From Arthrobacter sp. AFG7.2 (lineage in GTDB: Bacteria > Actinomycetota > Actinomycetes > Actinomycetales > Micrococcaceae): 64,000 nt of DNA. The first letter of the stretch is position 1. Every line of letters begins with the position of its first letter. A program made the position numbers and the translations under genes. The stretch spans positions 156,061 to 220,060 of the forward strand of contig NZ_PJMB01000007.1 of assembly GCF_002892835.1 (NCBI RefSeq), given 5' to 3'. The notes beneath the pieces are model-generated. The model was not told where the DNA came from and searched no databases. It worked only from the letters and a program-made list of their open reading frames with translations. Shown in pieces: positions 51,163 to 60,677 of the stretch.

Positions 51163-52302
51163 ATGGCTGAACAGGACATCAAAAAAGGTCTCGCCGGCGT
51201 CGTAGTGGATTACACGTCCGTTTCGAAGGTCAACCCGGACACCAACTCACTGCTGTACCGCGGCTACCCGGTCCAGGAGCTCGCGGCACGGTGCAGCTTT
51301 GAGGAAGTCGCGTACCTGCTTTGGAACGGCGAACTGCCCAGTGGGGACCAGCTCTCGGAGTTCACGGCAAGGGAGCGGGCGGGGCGTGCCCTGGACCCCG
51401 TGGTCAAGCAGGTCATCGACGCGCTGCCCACCAGCTCGCATCCCATGGATGTCTGCCGGACGGCAGCGTCAGTGCTGGGAGCCAGGCACCCGCTGGCCGA
51501 GGACTCCTCGCGCGAAGCCAACGTGGCAAAGGCGGTGGACCTGTTCGCGGCGATGCCGGCTGTTGTGGCCTATGACCAGCGGCGCAGGCACGGCCAAACC
51601 GTGGTGGAGCCCCGTGAGGACCTGGGCTACTCCGCCAACTTCCTGTGGATGGCCTTTGGCGAGGAACAGGTACCGGAAGTCGTGGACGCCTTCAACGTCT
51701 CCATGATCCTGTACGCCGAGCACAGCTTCAACGCCTCGACCTTCACCGCGCGGGTGATCACCTCAACGCTCTCGGACCTGCATTCGGCGGTCACCGGTGC
51801 CATCGGTGCGCTGAAAGGTCCGCTGCACGGCGGTGCCAACGAGGCCGTCATGCACACCTTCGACGAGATCGGCATCCGGCCGGAGGAATCCCTGGAAGAA
51901 GCGGCAGCGCGCGCCAAGGCCTGGATGGAGAACGCCCTCGCCCAAAAGAAGAAGGTGATGGGGTTTGGCCACCGCGTCTACAAGCACGGCGATTCGAGGG
52001 TGCCCACCATGAAGGCCGCCCTGGACAAGATGATCGCGCACTACGGCCGGCCGGAACTGCTGGGCCTCTACCAGGGGCTCGAGACTGCCATGGACGAGGC
52101 CAAGGCCATTAAGCCCAACCTTGACTACCCGGCAGGACCGACCTACCACCTCATGGGCTTCGACACCCAGACGTTTACTCCCCTGTTCGTCGCCAGCCGC
52201 ATTACGGGCTGGACGGCGCACATCATGGAGCAGCTGGACTCGAACTCGCTGATCCGGCCTTTGAGCGAGTACAACGGGGAAGAGGAACGGCACCTGCCGT
52301 AG
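51163..52302 (+). CDS. prpC: 2-methylcitrate synthase (citrate synthase family)
   Basis: Condenses propionyl-CoA with oxaloacetate. 379 residues. Citrate-synthase motifs are seen: LHGGANEAVMHTF (catalytic His region), GFGHRVYKHGDSRVP (second His) and TPLFVASRITGWTAHIMEQ with the catalytic Asp preceding it (FDTQTFTPLF). ATG at 51163, with AAGGGAG upstream; 59 bases separate it from prpB. Operon position makes it the methylcitrate rather than the TCA citrate synthase, but both activities may overlap. Together with Pyc it ties propionate use to oxaloacetate supply. Confidence 0.93.
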   Translation: MAEQDIKKGLAGVVVDYTSVSKVNPDTNSLLYRGYPVQELAARCSFEEVAYLLWNGELPSGDQLSEFTARERAGRALDPVVKQVIDALPTSSHPMDVCRTAASVLGARHPLAEDSSREANVAKAVDLFAAMPAVVAYDQRRRHGQTVVEPREDLGYSANFLWMAFGEEQVPEVVDAFNVSMILYAEHSFNASTFTARVITSTLSDLHSAVTGAIGALKGPLHGGANEAVMHTFDEIGIRPEESLEEAAARAKAWMENALAQKKKVMGFGHRVYKHGDSRVPTMKAALDKMIAHYGRPELLGLYQGLETAMDEAKAIKPNLDYPAGPTYHLMGFDTQTFTPLFVASRITGWTAHIMEQLDSNSLIRPLSEYNGEEERHLP

Positions 52303-52363
52303 GCCTCACGTCCCGGCTGGGCTGCCCCTTCCTGATGGAAGGCGCGACGGCGAAGATTCCGGC

Positions 52364-52395
52364 GGCGGCCAGGTCACCCAAGTGACCTGGCCGCC
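52364..52395. terminator. Terminator between prpC and the Nudix gene
   Basis: Perfect 14-bp stem GGCGGCCAGGTCAC (52364-52377) / GTGACCTGGCCGCC (52382-52395), loop CCAA, extendable by further G/C pairs. It lies between two convergent genes. Confidence 0.75.
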
Positions 52396-52412
52396 GTCGC
52401 TCTTCCCGGGAA

Positions 52413-52901
52413 TTACTGCTGGAAGAGAACGCTTTCGGAGGAGGCGACGGCTTCGTTGTCGTCGTCCATGGTCACCACGATGTTGACCTTCCCACCTTCA
52501 AGGACCACCGGCAGCCAATGGTCCGCGTCCTGCCACATCCGGTCCACAGGGAGGGTGGCGGTACTGAACCAGGCGGGGGCGATCTCCATGCTTTCGGCCG
52601 GTTCGCCGTCCCACCGCGCCGCTGTGAACAGCCGGGTGTCCATGTTCCACTCGGGCTTGGCGGGAAACACGAACCGCACCACGCCCGCATCCCTGAGGTC
52701 CTCGAGCCGCAGCACCACATCGGCTTCTTCACGCACTTCCCGGATCGCCGCGTCCGCATCGCTCTCCCCCGCTTCCACATGGCCTCCGATGCCGACAATC
52801 TTTCCCCGGCCAAAGCCGGTTTTTTTCAGCCCGAGCAGCACCTCCGGCCCGGAATCCCCGTCGCGGAGCAGGAAGCAGAGAGTAACCCTTGCTGCAGTCA
52901 T
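52413..52901 (-). CDS. Nudix hydrolase (MutT/MTH1-like)
   Basis: Hydrolyses a nucleoside diphosphate linked to X, perhaps oxidised dNTPs. 162 residues. The Nudix box GGHVEAGESDADAAIREVREEADV fits the GX5EX7REUXEEXGU pattern except that the final glycine is Ala-Asp. The start is ATG at 52901 with no strong ribosome site; longer in-frame starts are open to 53045. N-terminal core VTLCFLLRDGDSGPEVLLGLKKTGFG resembles MTH1. Unrelated in sequence to the second Nudix gene at 54206. Confidence 0.85.
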   Translation of the reverse strand: MTAARVTLCFLLRDGDSGPEVLLGLKKTGFGRGKIVGIGGHVEAGESDADAAIREVREEADVVLRLEDLRDAGVVRFVFPAKPEWNMDTRLFTAARWDGEPAESMEIAPAWFSTATLPVDRMWQDADHWLPVVLEGGKVNIVVTMDDDNEAVASSESVLFQQ

Positions 52902-52976
52902 GCGCTCAAGCCTAGGGGGTCCATCAGTTGTCCGCGAGGAAGCGCCAAGGCTCGCTGACTGTGCCAAGCTCCAGGT

Positions 52977-53135
52977 GTGGCTCCCGAAACTGCACCAGAA
53001 ATGCGGCCGGCCCGTGTCTCGGCCATTGACGCCCGCCTGGCACATCCGGGACTGATGCTGCTCGCCGGGATGGGCACTTCAGTGCTCGCTTTCCTGCTGG
53101 GGCCGGTGGAACTCACCATCGAAGCGCTGCTTTAG
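52977..53135 (+). CDS. Possible small membrane protein, 52 residues
   Basis: A GTG at 52977 opens a frame of 52 codons ending in a TAG at 53135. The C-terminal half, LAHPGLMLLAGMGTSVLAFLLGPVELTI, is a plausible membrane helix. It fills a 282-base gap between the Nudix and xerD genes, both on the minus strand. The ribosome site is weak (CCAGG). Without homologues this could be chance in GC-rich DNA. Confidence 0.3.
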   Translation: MAPETAPEMRPARVSAIDARLAHPGLMLLAGMGTSVLAFLLGPVELTIEALL

Positions 53136-53183
53136 CACTGCGGGCCGCGTCTCCAGTCGATCCAAGGCAGTGTCAGGCAGACC

Positions 53184-54206
53184 TCAGCCGAGTGCCCGCG
53201 GGTGGGCTGCCGCATAGATCTCGCGCAGGGTGTCGGCCGTGACCAGGGTATAGACCTGGGTGGTGGTCACCGAGGCATGGCCCAGCAGCTCCTGGACCAC
53301 GCGAACGTCGGCCCCGCCTTCCAGCAGGTGGGTTGCGAAGGAATGCCGGAGGGTGTGCGGCGAGACGTCCTTGGTGATGTTCGCTTTCCCGGCTGCGGCC
53401 TTCAGGATGGTCCAGGCACTCTGGCGGCTGATCCGGCCGCCACGGGCGTTCAGGAACAGGGCCGGGGTACCCTTTCCCTTGGCCGCGAGCAGGGGCCTGC
53501 CGCGCACCAGGTAGGCTTCCAGCGCCCTGGCACCGTAAGAACCAAGGGGCACCAGCCGTTCCTTGGACCCCTTGCCGAAGAGCCGCACAATGGCCGGACC
53601 GGATTCGGCGGGATCGAGGGAAATGTCGTCCACGTCCAGGCCCACTGCCTCACTGATCCGGGCCCCCGTGGAGTACAGGAATTCGAGGAGGGCACGGTCC
53701 CGCAGCCCCGTGGCGGTGTCTGTTCCTGCTGCTTCGAGGATCCTGGTGACTTCGTCCACGCTGATGGCCTTCGGCAGCCGCTTCCCGGCCATGGGCGGGT
53801 GGACTTCACTGGCGGGATCTGTAGGGGTGAAACCCTCCAAGGCCCAGAACTTGTGGAGTCCGCGGACTGCCACGACTGTCCTGGCGGCGGACCTCACGCC
53901 CAGGGAAGAACCGCCGTCGGACCCGTCGGCAAGCGCCCGGACGTATCCGGTGACGTGGTGGCGGGTGATGTCCTCGGGGCGCCCGCAGCCGGACGCTGCA
54001 AGGTACCGCGCGTAACGGGTGAGATCGCGCCGGTAGGCAGCCAGGGTATTGGCGGCCAGCCCGCGTTCCACGCCCATGTGCTGGAGGTAGTCGGTTATCC
54101 CGCGGTCAACGGCCGTGGGCGGAGAAACAGGGGGCGCGGAGTCCGGGGCCGGAGCGCCGGGAGCCGGTTGCACTGCAACGGGTTCTGCGGAGGGAGATGG
54201 AACCAT
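53184..54206 (-). CDS. xerD: Site-specific tyrosine recombinase XerD
   Basis: Chromosome-dimer resolvase that acts at dif with XerC. 340 residues. Catalytic residues are in place: Arg183 (STGARISE), Lys215 (GKGSKER), His284 and Arg287 (SPHTLRHSF), His310 (LGHASVTTT) and nucleophile Tyr319 (QVYT). A Pro/Ala-rich stretch of about 33 residues precedes the SAM-like core-binding domain. ATG at 54206 overlaps the Nudix stop by one base. Genomic context (Nudix, pyrG, recN) is the conserved housekeeping one, so it is not a mobile-element integrase. Confidence 0.94.
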   Translation of the reverse strand: MVPSPSAEPVAVQPAPGAPAPDSAPPVSPPTAVDRGITDYLQHMGVERGLAANTLAAYRRDLTRYARYLAASGCGRPEDITRHHVTGYVRALADGSDGGSSLGVRSAARTVVAVRGLHKFWALEGFTPTDPASEVHPPMAGKRLPKAISVDEVTRILEAAGTDTATGLRDRALLEFLYSTGARISEAVGLDVDDISLDPAESGPAIVRLFGKGSKERLVPLGSYGARALEAYLVRGRPLLAAKGKGTPALFLNARGGRISRQSAWTILKAAAGKANITKDVSPHTLRHSFATHLLEGGADVRVVQELLGHASVTTTQVYTLVTADTLREIYAAAHPRALG

Positions 54207-54868
54207 CAGCGCTGGCTGGGGTGTGCCGGCCAGGGCGCGTCCGCGGGACGAAGCCCTTCATACCCGGCCGCACGTGCGGCCGCGGCTGCCAGGATCCCGA
54301 CGACGGCGGACGGGTTGTGGAGCCGTCCGGCAAGCACCGACTCCACGGCGTCGTCGAGCTTGATCCAATGGAACTCGATCTCGGCCTCCTCGTCCGTCCG
54401 CTCATGGCGTTCATGGTGCGGGACGTCGGTCAGGTCCCGGGCCAGGTAGATCCTGATGGCCTCGCTGGAGGAACCTGGCGAGTTGAAGAAGTCGGCCAGG
54501 ACGTTCCAGGTGCCCGCGGCAAGATCGGCTTCTTCGGCCAGTTCGCGCGCTGCCCCTACCACGAAGTCTTCGCCTTCAATATCGAGCAGCCCGGCAGGAA
54601 TTTCCCAAAGGTCCATGCCCACGGGGTGCCGGTACTGCTTGAGGAGGAGGATCTCGCCGTCGTCATTCATGGGCAGGACGGCGACTGCCCCGGGGTGGTC
54701 AATGTAGTCGCGGGTCAGGGCCCCGCCCGTTTCCTGCAGCTGGAAGCTGTCGCTGACCACGTCCCAGATCCGGCCTTCGTAGACCTTCTCAGTAGACAAA
54801 AGACGGCGCGGGCTCGGTGCATCCGAAACCTGCTTCACAGCAGGCGTGGTTTCAGGTGTACCGGGCAT
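54206..54868 (-). CDS. Nudix hydrolase, ADP-ribose pyrophosphatase type
   Basis: Hydrolyses ADP-ribose to AMP and ribose 5-phosphate. 220 residues. The N-terminal dimerisation strand region ([20 protein letters not shown]) and the Nudix box around [25 protein letters not shown] are visible; the box has [10 protein letters not shown], which lacks the terminal glycine of the strict consensus. ATG at 54868 sits 22 bases downstream of the pyrG stop. Order pyrG-Nudix-xerD matches mycobacteria (Rv1699-1701). Confidence 0.9.
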   Translation of the reverse strand: MPGTPETTPAVKQVSDAPSPRRLLSTEKVYEGRIWDVVSDSFQLQETGGALTRDYIDHPGAVAVLPMNDDGEILLLKQYRHPVGMDLWEIPAGLLDIEGEDFVVGAARELAEEADLAAGTWNVLADFFNSPGSSSEAIRIYLARDLTDVPHHERHERTDEEAEIEFHWIKLDDAVESVLAGRLHNPSAVVGILAAAAARAAGYEGLRPADAPWPAHPSQR

Positions 54869-54890
54869 CGCGCCGTCCTTTTCTGTTGAA

Positions 54891-56663
54891 CTACTTAGCG
54901 GCTACCGTACCGGACTGCTCTGTGTCCGGTGCGCCGGCGTCCAGGGAGGCGGCCGTGTCGGAGGCCTCCTGGTGGTTCAGCGCCGCCTTGACCAGGCCTG
55001 CGAACAGCGGGTGCGGGCGGGTGGGGCGCGAGCTCAATTCGGGGTGCGCCTGGGTGGCCACGTAGTACGGGTGGACAGCGGCGGGAAGCTCAACGAACTC
55101 CACGAGCTTGCCGTCCGGGGACGTGCCGGAGAAGACCAGTCCTTCGGCTGCGATCTGCTCGCGGTATTTGTTGTTGACCTCGTAGCGGTGGCGGTGGCGT
55201 TCACTGACGGTGGTCTTGCCGTAGGTTCCGGCGATGACCGAGCCTTCGTCGAGCTTGGCTTCGTAGAGGCCCAGGCGCATGGTGCCGCCCAGGTCGCCGC
55301 GGCCTTCGACGAACTCCAGCTGCTCTTCCATGGTGGCAATAACCGGATACTTGGAATCCGGTTCGAACTCGCTGGATGAAGCGCCTTCAAGTCCCACCAC
55401 GTTGCGGGCGTATTCGATCACCATGCATTGCAGGCCCAGGCAGAGTCCCAGGACAGGCAGCTTGGTTTCGCGGGCGAACTTCAGCGCACCGAGTTTGCCC
55501 TCGAGGCCGCGGATGCCGAAGCCGCCGGGGACGCAGATGGCGTTGACACCGTCGAGGGCCTTGATGGCGCCCTCACGGGTTTCGCATTCATCGGACGGAA
55601 CCCAGCGGATCTTGACCTTGGTGTCGTTGGCGAAGCCGCCCGCGCGCAGGGCCTCAGTCACCGACAGGTAGGCGTCGGGCAGGTCGATGTACTTGCCTAC
55701 CAGTGCGATCTCCACGTGGTGCTTGGGGTTGTGCACGGCTTCGAGCAGCTTGTCCCAGCTGGTCCAGTCCACGTCCTTGAAGGGAAGGTCAAGGGCGCGG
55801 ACGATGTACGAGTCCAGGCCCTGGGTGTGGAGGGTCTTGGGGATGTCGTAGATGCTGGGAGCATCGGCGGCGTTGACCACGGCATCGATGTCGACGTCGC
55901 ACATACGGCCGATCTTTTCGCGCATCGCATCGGGTACTTCGCGGTCCGAGCGGATGACGATCGCTTCGGGCTGGATACCGATGGAACGCAGGGCAGCAAC
56001 GGAGTGCTGGGTGGGCTTGGTCTTCAGCTCCTGGGACGGTCCGATGTAGGGCACCAGCGAGACGTGCAGGAAGAAGACGTTGGTGCGGCCGATGTCCTGG
56101 CGCACCTGGCGGGCCGATTCGAGGAACGGCTGGGACTCGATGTCACCTACGGTGCCGCCGATTTCGGTGATGATGACGTCCGGGGCGTTCTTGACCTCGG
56201 CGGGCAGCCGCATGCGGCGCTTGATCTCATCGGTGATGTGCGGGATGACCTGGACTGTGTCGCCGAGGTACTCGCCGCGACGTTCCTTGGCTATCACGGT
56301 GGAGTACACCTGGCCGGTGGTCACGTTCGCCGAGCCCTCGAGGTTTTCGTCCAGGAAGCGCTCGTAGTGCCCGATGTCCAGGTCCGTCTCAGCGCCGTCG
56401 TCGGTGACGAAGACTTCGCCGTGCTGGAAGGGGTTCATGGTGCCCGGATCCACGTTCAGGTACGGATCGAGCTTCTGCATAGTTACAGACAGGCCGCGTG
56501 CACGCAGCAGATGACCGAGGCTTGAAGCCGTCAGTCCCTTACCGAGCGAGGACGCCACACCACCGGTTACGAAGATGTGTTTGGTCGTCTTGGATGAGCC
56601 CGGGAACCGGGAATTTACACGGGAATTTGATCGCTGCACCACGGAATTCGAGCTTATCATCAT
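54891..56663 (-). CDS. pyrG: CTP synthase
   Basis: Aminates UTP to CTP using glutamine. 590 residues. The N-terminal synthase domain has [23 protein letters not shown] (P-loop; residues about 28-50), [14 protein letters not shown] and the [11 protein letters not shown] motif. The C-terminal glutamine amidotransferase domain has the nucleophile Cys in LGLCLGLQ (about residue 400) and the His/Glu pair in [12 protein letters not shown] at 56663 has a GAAGG sequence upstream; the first ~24 residues are Ser/Asn-rich and variable, so a shorter start is possible. Head of a pyrG-Nudix-xerD unit. Confidence 0.97.
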   Translation of the reverse strand: MMISSNSVVQRSNSRVNSRFPGSSKTTKHIFVTGGVASSLGKGLTASSLGHLLRARGLSVTMQKLDPYLNVDPGTMNPFQHGEVFVTDDGAETDLDIGHYERFLDENLEGSANVTTGQVYSTVIAKERRGEYLGDTVQVIPHITDEIKRRMRLPAEVKNAPDVIITEIGGTVGDIESQPFLESARQVRQDIGRTNVFFLHVSLVPYIGPSQELKTKPTQHSVAALRSIGIQPEAIVIRSDREVPDAMREKIGRMCDVDIDAVVNAADAPSIYDIPKTLHTQGLDSYIVRALDLPFKDVDWTSWDKLLEAVHNPKHHVEIALVGKYIDLPDAYLSVTEALRAGGFANDTKVKIRWVPSDECETREGAIKALDGVNAICVPGGFGIRGLEGKLGALKFARETKLPVLGLCLGLQCMVIEYARNVVGLEGASSSEFEPDSKYPVIATMEEQLEFVEGRGDLGGTMRLGLYEAKLDEGSVIAGTYGKTTVSERHRHRYEVNNKYREQIAAEGLVFSGTSPDGKLVEFVELPAAVHPYYVATQAHPELSSRPTRPHPLFAGLVKAALNHQEASDTAASLDAGAPDTEQSGTVAAK

Positions 56664-56770
56664 TTGAGCCTTCCCCGGATCGCTGATTGGCTTCCCAAAC
56701 CGTCAAGTCTGCCCTTCGGCTGCCTGCCGGGCAAGGGCGCATGCGGCAAGAGGCCGCGCCCTGCCGGCTC

Positions 56771-58510
56771 TCAGGCCCGCTGCGGCAGCAGTTTCGCGTC
56801 GTCCAGCAGTTCCTGCGCGTGGGCCTGCGCCGACTCGGAGTCCTCCTGGCCGGCCAGCATGCGGGCCAGTTCCCGGACCCGTTCCGGACCGTCCAGGAGG
56901 CGGACGTCACTCGAGGTGAACCCGGTGGCGGTTCCGCCGTCGGCTCCCCTGACGGAGGTCTTGGTCACGGTGATGTGCTGGTCCGCGAAGGCGGCCACCT
57001 GGGGCAGGTGCGTCACCACCAGCACCTGGACGTGGCGGGCCAGCATGGCGAGCCTGCGCCCGATCTCGACGGCGGCGCGGCCGCCCACGCCCGCGTCCAC
57101 CTCATCGAAGACGAACGTGGGAACGGGATCCACCGCTGCCAGCACCACCTCGATGGCGAGCATGACGCGGGAGAGCTCGCCGCCGGAGGCACCTTTGCCC
57201 AGCGGCCGGGCGGGTGCGCCGGAGTGCGGCTGCAGGAGGAAACTGATGTCGTCCGCGCCGTGCGGTCCCAGCTGGCCGCCCGATTCGAGGTTGATGACCA
57301 AGGTGGCATCAGCCATGGCCAGGGCCTTGAGCTCCGCGCTGACGCGGGCGGAAAGGTCCTTGGCGGCCTTGGCCCTGATCTTGCTGATGGCGGCAGCCTG
57401 CTTTTTCAGGTCCGCTTCGGCGCGGACTACCTCGGCGTCCAGCGTTTCAATCCGGGTTGAGTCGTCCTGCAGTTCGTCAAAGCGAACGCGGGCGTTTTCC
57501 GCCCAGACCAGAACCTCGTCGATGGTGGGGGCATACTTGCGGACGAGCTTTGCCAGGGCCGCCCTCCGGTCCTCGATTTCCGCGAGCCGTTCCGGCCCTT
57601 CGGTGTCCAGGCCTGCCTGGTAGCTTGCCAGTTCCGTGGCGATATCGTTCAGCAGGAAGCCCACCTCGGCCAGGCGCGAAGCAGCAGACCCCAGTTCCGC
57701 GTCGTGTTCGGCAACATGCTCCAGCGTCCGCTTCGCGGCATCCACAAGGGTGGTGGCGTCCCCGGCTTCGCCAAAGTCCTCGGCAATCAGGGCCTGGTGT
57801 GCTGTGGTGGCGGCGATGCGAAGCTCCTCCACGTTGGCCAGCTTCACCGCTTCAGCCTTGAGCAGTTCGTCCTCCCCCGGCTGCGGGTCCACCTCATAGA
57901 TTTCCGCCAGGGCCGTCTGCAGGGATTCCGCTTCCCGCAGCCTGTCACGGGCAGCGTTGCGGAGTGCATCGAGCTCGGACTGGCTGGCTTTCCAGTGGCT
58001 GTAAAGATCCTGGTAGGCGTCAAGCGGACCGGCAAGCGCCTCCCCGGCGAACTTGTCCAGGGCACCCCGCTGGGCTGCGGCTCCCTTGAGCCGGATCTGA
58101 TCCGACTGGCCGTGGACCACCACCAGCGTCTCGCCGATTTCGGCGAGGACTCCCACGGGCGCTGCCCTGCCGCCCAGGTAGGCACGGCTGCGCCCGTCCG
58201 ACCCGAGGCGGCGGGCCAGGATCAGCTCTGCTCCGCCGTCGAACTCTTCCGCCTCTGCGCCGGCCTCCAGGGCGCGGGCGATGGCGGGGTGGCCGGCGTC
58301 GAGCCTGAGGACTGCCTCGGCCGCGGCGCTCTTCGCGCCGCTCCTGACTGCTCCGGCGTCCGAGCGCGCGCCCAGGAGGAGTCCGACGGCGGTGACCACC
58401 ATCGTCTTGCCGGCACCGGTCTCACCGGTCACCACACTCAGGCCCGGCCCAAGCGGCAGCGTTGCGTCGGTGATGACGCCAAGGTCGCGGATTCTCAGTT
58501 CTTCAAGCAT
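56771..58510 (-). CDS. recN: DNA repair protein RecN
   Basis: SMC-like ATPase in double-strand break repair. 579 residues, normal for RecN. Walker A GETGAGKT is at residues 29-36; two central coiled-coil arms (about 155-365) flank the hinge; the C-terminal half has the ABC signature LGKGASGGELSRVMLAIE and Walker B FVFDEVDAGVGG. ATG at 58510 (MLEELRIRDLGVI) is the family N-terminus although the frame is open to 58798. It begins 4 bases after the nadK stop, in the recN-nadK-tlyA order found in mycobacteria. Confidence 0.95.
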   Translation of the reverse strand: MLEELRIRDLGVITDATLPLGPGLSVVTGETGAGKTMVVTAVGLLLGARSDAGAVRSGAKSAAAEAVLRLDAGHPAIARALEAGAEAEEFDGGAELILARRLGSDGRSRAYLGGRAAPVGVLAEIGETLVVVHGQSDQIRLKGAAAQRGALDKFAGEALAGPLDAYQDLYSHWKASQSELDALRNAARDRLREAESLQTALAEIYEVDPQPGEDELLKAEAVKLANVEELRIAATTAHQALIAEDFGEAGDATTLVDAAKRTLEHVAEHDAELGSAASRLAEVGFLLNDIATELASYQAGLDTEGPERLAEIEDRRAALAKLVRKYAPTIDEVLVWAENARVRFDELQDDSTRIETLDAEVVRAEADLKKQAAAISKIRAKAAKDLSARVSAELKALAMADATLVINLESGGQLGPHGADDISFLLQPHSGAPARPLGKGASGGELSRVMLAIEVVLAAVDPVPTFVFDEVDAGVGGRAAVEIGRRLAMLARHVQVLVVTHLPQVAAFADQHITVTKTSVRGADGGTATGFTSSDVRLLDGPERVRELARMLAGQEDSESAQAHAQELLDDAKLLPQRA

Positions 58511-58514
58511 GGCT

Positions 58515-59540
58515 TCACTTTGCGGTGGACGGATCGGTATCGGCTTCGGGCCGGCCCGGGGGCGGCACCTGCAGCGGGGGCATGGGCCGCGGTGTCCTGA
58601 CGATGGGTATGGGGCCGGTGTGGACAGCTTCTGCCTTGGGCACGGGGCCGCGCCAGCCGTGGATCGGCAGCTCGAACTTGCGGACCAGCCGGGCTGAGAA
58701 CGGCGTCTGGTGCGTGCGCGCCAGCCGCACGGGCGTGGCGGATTTGGTGACTTCCACCCTGGCGCCCGGCGGCAGGTCCACGGACCGCCGGCCGTCACAC
58801 CACAGGACGCCCTGCGCCTCTGTCCGGCTCAGGACCTCCACCGCGAGCCGGGAACGGGGCGAGACCACCAGCGGTTTGGCGAAGAGCGCATGGGCGCTGA
58901 TGGGGACTATTACCAGCGCCTCCACCTCAGGCCAGACGACAGGTCCACCGGCAGAGAAGCCGTAGGCAGTGGAACCTGTAGGGGTGGCAAGGACGATGCC
59001 GTCACAGCCAAAGGAGGTGAGGGGTCGTTCGTCCACTTCGGTGACCACTTCGAGCATGCGTTCCCGGTTGGCCTTCTCGATGGCGGCCTCGTTCAGCGCC
59101 CACGTGTGCCAGATCTTCTGGCCGCGGACCCACACCTGGACATCGATGGTCATGCGCTCTTCCACGGTGTACTCGCGGCTGGCGATCCAATCGACGGTCT
59201 GTGCCAGGTCTGCCCGCTCGCTTTCGGCAAGGAAGCCCACATGGCCAAGGTTGACGCCCAGCAGCGGCACGTCCACTTCCCGGACCAGCTCGGCCGCGCG
59301 CAGGATGGTTCCGTCGCCGCCGAGGACCATCACCAGTTCCACGTCGGGGAGCTGGACATGGTCGTGGAGGACTTCCACGGGCTGGGCGAGGTGTCCGAAA
59401 AACCGTTCCATGTCGTCGAGTTCGGACTCCTGCATCACCGGCACGATGCCTGAGGCGTGCAGGAGGGCGCACGCTTCCCAGGCGGCCTTCAGCGAGTCCT
59501 CGCGGCCGGTATGGGCAAGGACCAGTACACGCCTGCTCAT
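58515..59540 (-). CDS. nadK: NAD kinase
   Basis: Phosphorylates NAD to NADP. 341 residues. GGDGT (residues 74-78) is the diphosphate loop with the catalytic Asp, and the NE/D motif region LNEAAIEKANR follows, then CDGIVLATPTGSTAYGFSAGGPVV. A Pro-rich tail of about 40 residues at the C-terminus is outside the fold. ATG at 59540 with AGAGCGG upstream. Thirteen bases after tlyA. Confidence 0.96.
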   Translation of the reverse strand: MSRRVLVLAHTGREDSLKAAWEACALLHASGIVPVMQESELDDMERFFGHLAQPVEVLHDHVQLPDVELVMVLGGDGTILRAAELVREVDVPLLGVNLGHVGFLAESERADLAQTVDWIASREYTVEERMTIDVQVWVRGQKIWHTWALNEAAIEKANRERMLEVVTEVDERPLTSFGCDGIVLATPTGSTAYGFSAGGPVVWPEVEALVIVPISAHALFAKPLVVSPRSRLAVEVLSRTEAQGVLWCDGRRSVDLPPGARVEVTKSATPVRLARTHQTPFSARLVRKFELPIHGWRGPVPKAEAVHTGPIPIVRTPRPMPPLQVPPPGRPEADTDPSTAK

Positions 59541-59553
59541 CAGGTTCCGCTCT

Positions 59554-60369
59554 CTAGTGGTTCGGCCAGATACGTCCGAGCAAGGCAGCGGCTGCTGCCT
59601 CCCGCTCTTCGATCTTAGGCAAGTCTTTGCTCATACTGCGTTTTATCCACAGGAAGTATTCAACGTTTCCGTCCTGGCCGGGCAGGGGGCTGACCGCCAG
59701 GCCGCACAGGTCCAGCCCGGCGTCGAGCGCTGCCCTGGCTACTTTCTCCACTGCCATCCGGCGTTCCCGCTCCGATGTGACCACTCCGGTGCGGCCCAGG
59801 CGGTCCTTGCCGATCTCGAACTGCGGCTTCACCATCAGCACCAGGTCCCCTCCCGGCTCAGTGCACTGTGCCAGCGGCTGGACCACCAGGGTGAGGGAGA
59901 TGAAGGACAGGTCAGCCACGGTGAGCTCCGCCGTGCCGCCGATATCTGCTGGCGACATGTAGCGGACGTTCACTCCCTCGTGGACTTCCACGCGGGGATC
60001 GTCCCGGAGCTGGGGCACCAGCTGGCCGTGTCCGACGTCGACCGCCACCACCTGCGCGGCGCCGCGCCTCAGCAGCACGTCGGTGAAGCCGCCGGTGGAG
60101 GCGCCGGCGTCGAGGCACCTTTTACCATCCGGTGTGATCTCCGGGAAGGCGTCAAGCGCGCCGGCCAGTTTGTGCCCTGCCCGGCTTACGTAGGTGTCCC
60201 GTTCGTCGTGGTCGACTTCCAGGGGCCTGTCCTCGTCCACCTGGAGTGACGCTTTGGCGAGGACCTGCCCTGCGGAGCTGACCTTGCCCTCGGCGACCAG
60301 GGCGGCCGCGTGCGTGCGGGACCTTGCGAGGCCGCGGGCAACAAGGGCCTGGTCGAGGCGTGCCGGCAT
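59554..60369 (-). CDS. tlyA: TlyA-family rRNA methyltransferase
   Basis: Predicted 2'-O-methyltransferase of 16S and 23S rRNA; TlyA in M. tuberculosis determines capreomycin sensitivity. 271 residues. An N-terminal S4 RNA-binding domain (RLDQALVARGLARSRTHAAALVAEGKV) is followed by an FtsJ-type SAM domain with CLDAGASTGGFTDVLL and the K-D-K-E type residues DVGHGQL, LSFISL and MVKPQFEIGK. ATG at 60369 overlaps the upstream hypothetical by 1 base (TGATG). Confidence 0.94.
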   Translation of the reverse strand: MPARLDQALVARGLARSRTHAAALVAEGKVSSAGQVLAKASLQVDEDRPLEVDHDERDTYVSRAGHKLAGALDAFPEITPDGKRCLDAGASTGGFTDVLLRRGAAQVVAVDVGHGQLVPQLRDDPRVEVHEGVNVRYMSPADIGGTAELTVADLSFISLTLVVQPLAQCTEPGGDLVLMVKPQFEIGKDRLGRTGVVTSERERRMAVEKVARAALDAGLDLCGLAVSPLPGQDGNVEYFLWIKRSMSKDLPKIEEREAAAAALLGRIWPNH

Positions 60370-60668
60370 CAGGCAGCGCCGCCCGCCGGGTTGCTGACGG
60401 TGCGGGCAGCAGTAGTGGGGTGACTGTCTGCGGGATCACTGTCTGCGGGAACACTGTCTGCGGGAACACTGTTCAGTGCGGCCAGCAGTTCATCGTGGAG
60501 TCGGTTGTAGGCACTTTCGTGGTCACTTACGGGAACCTTCGGCAAGGCGTCCAGCCGCGCCAGGGCATGCAACACCACGGGGTCTGTGACTCCCGTATCC
60601 GTGGTGTCAGGCCAGTCCGGGGAAAGCTGGGCTGGTGCGGACTCGTCGGGGTGGCTCAGCTCAGTCAT
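60369..60668 (-). CDS. Small conserved hypothetical (Rv1693-like position) with PADS repeats
   Basis: Acidic 99-residue protein of unknown function. Residues about 27-66 (DPVVLHALARLDALPKVPVSDHESAYNRLHDELLAAL) form helices. Residues 67-82 contain a short SVPADSVPADSDPADS repeat encoded by three 15-base tandem units (60423-60467). In actinobacteria a small gene of this kind lies between the HAD phosphatase and tlyA. ATG at 60668 is near the HAD stop (60678). No catalytic motif is visible; the helical part might be a protein-interaction element. Confidence 0.75.
   Translation of the reverse strand: MTELSHPDESAPAQLSPDWPDTTDTGVTDPVVLHALARLDALPKVPVSDHESAYNRLHDELLAALNSVPADSVPADSDPADSHPTTAARTVSNPAGGAA
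60423..60467. repeat. Three 15-base tandem repeats inside the small hypothetical gene
   Basis: Units ACTGTCTGCGGGATC, ACTGTCTGCGGGAAC and ACTGTCTGCGGGAAC follow one another, differing in one base. They encode the PADS(V/D) repeats in frame, so copy-number change by slippage would add or remove 5 residues. Confidence 0.85.
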
Positions 60669-60677
60669 TCGACCAGT

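Noticed and set aside
42061..52302. Dicarboxylate/propionate genes as a recently acquired island
   Set aside because: No transposase, integrase, tRNA or direct repeat at either edge, and base composition looks like the surroundings by eye. Kept only as a gene-order observation.
53184..54206. Tyrosine recombinase as a sign of an integrative element
   Set aside because: Catalytic set, length and neighbours (Nudix, pyrG, recN) fit chromosomal XerD; no flanking direct repeats or cargo were seen.
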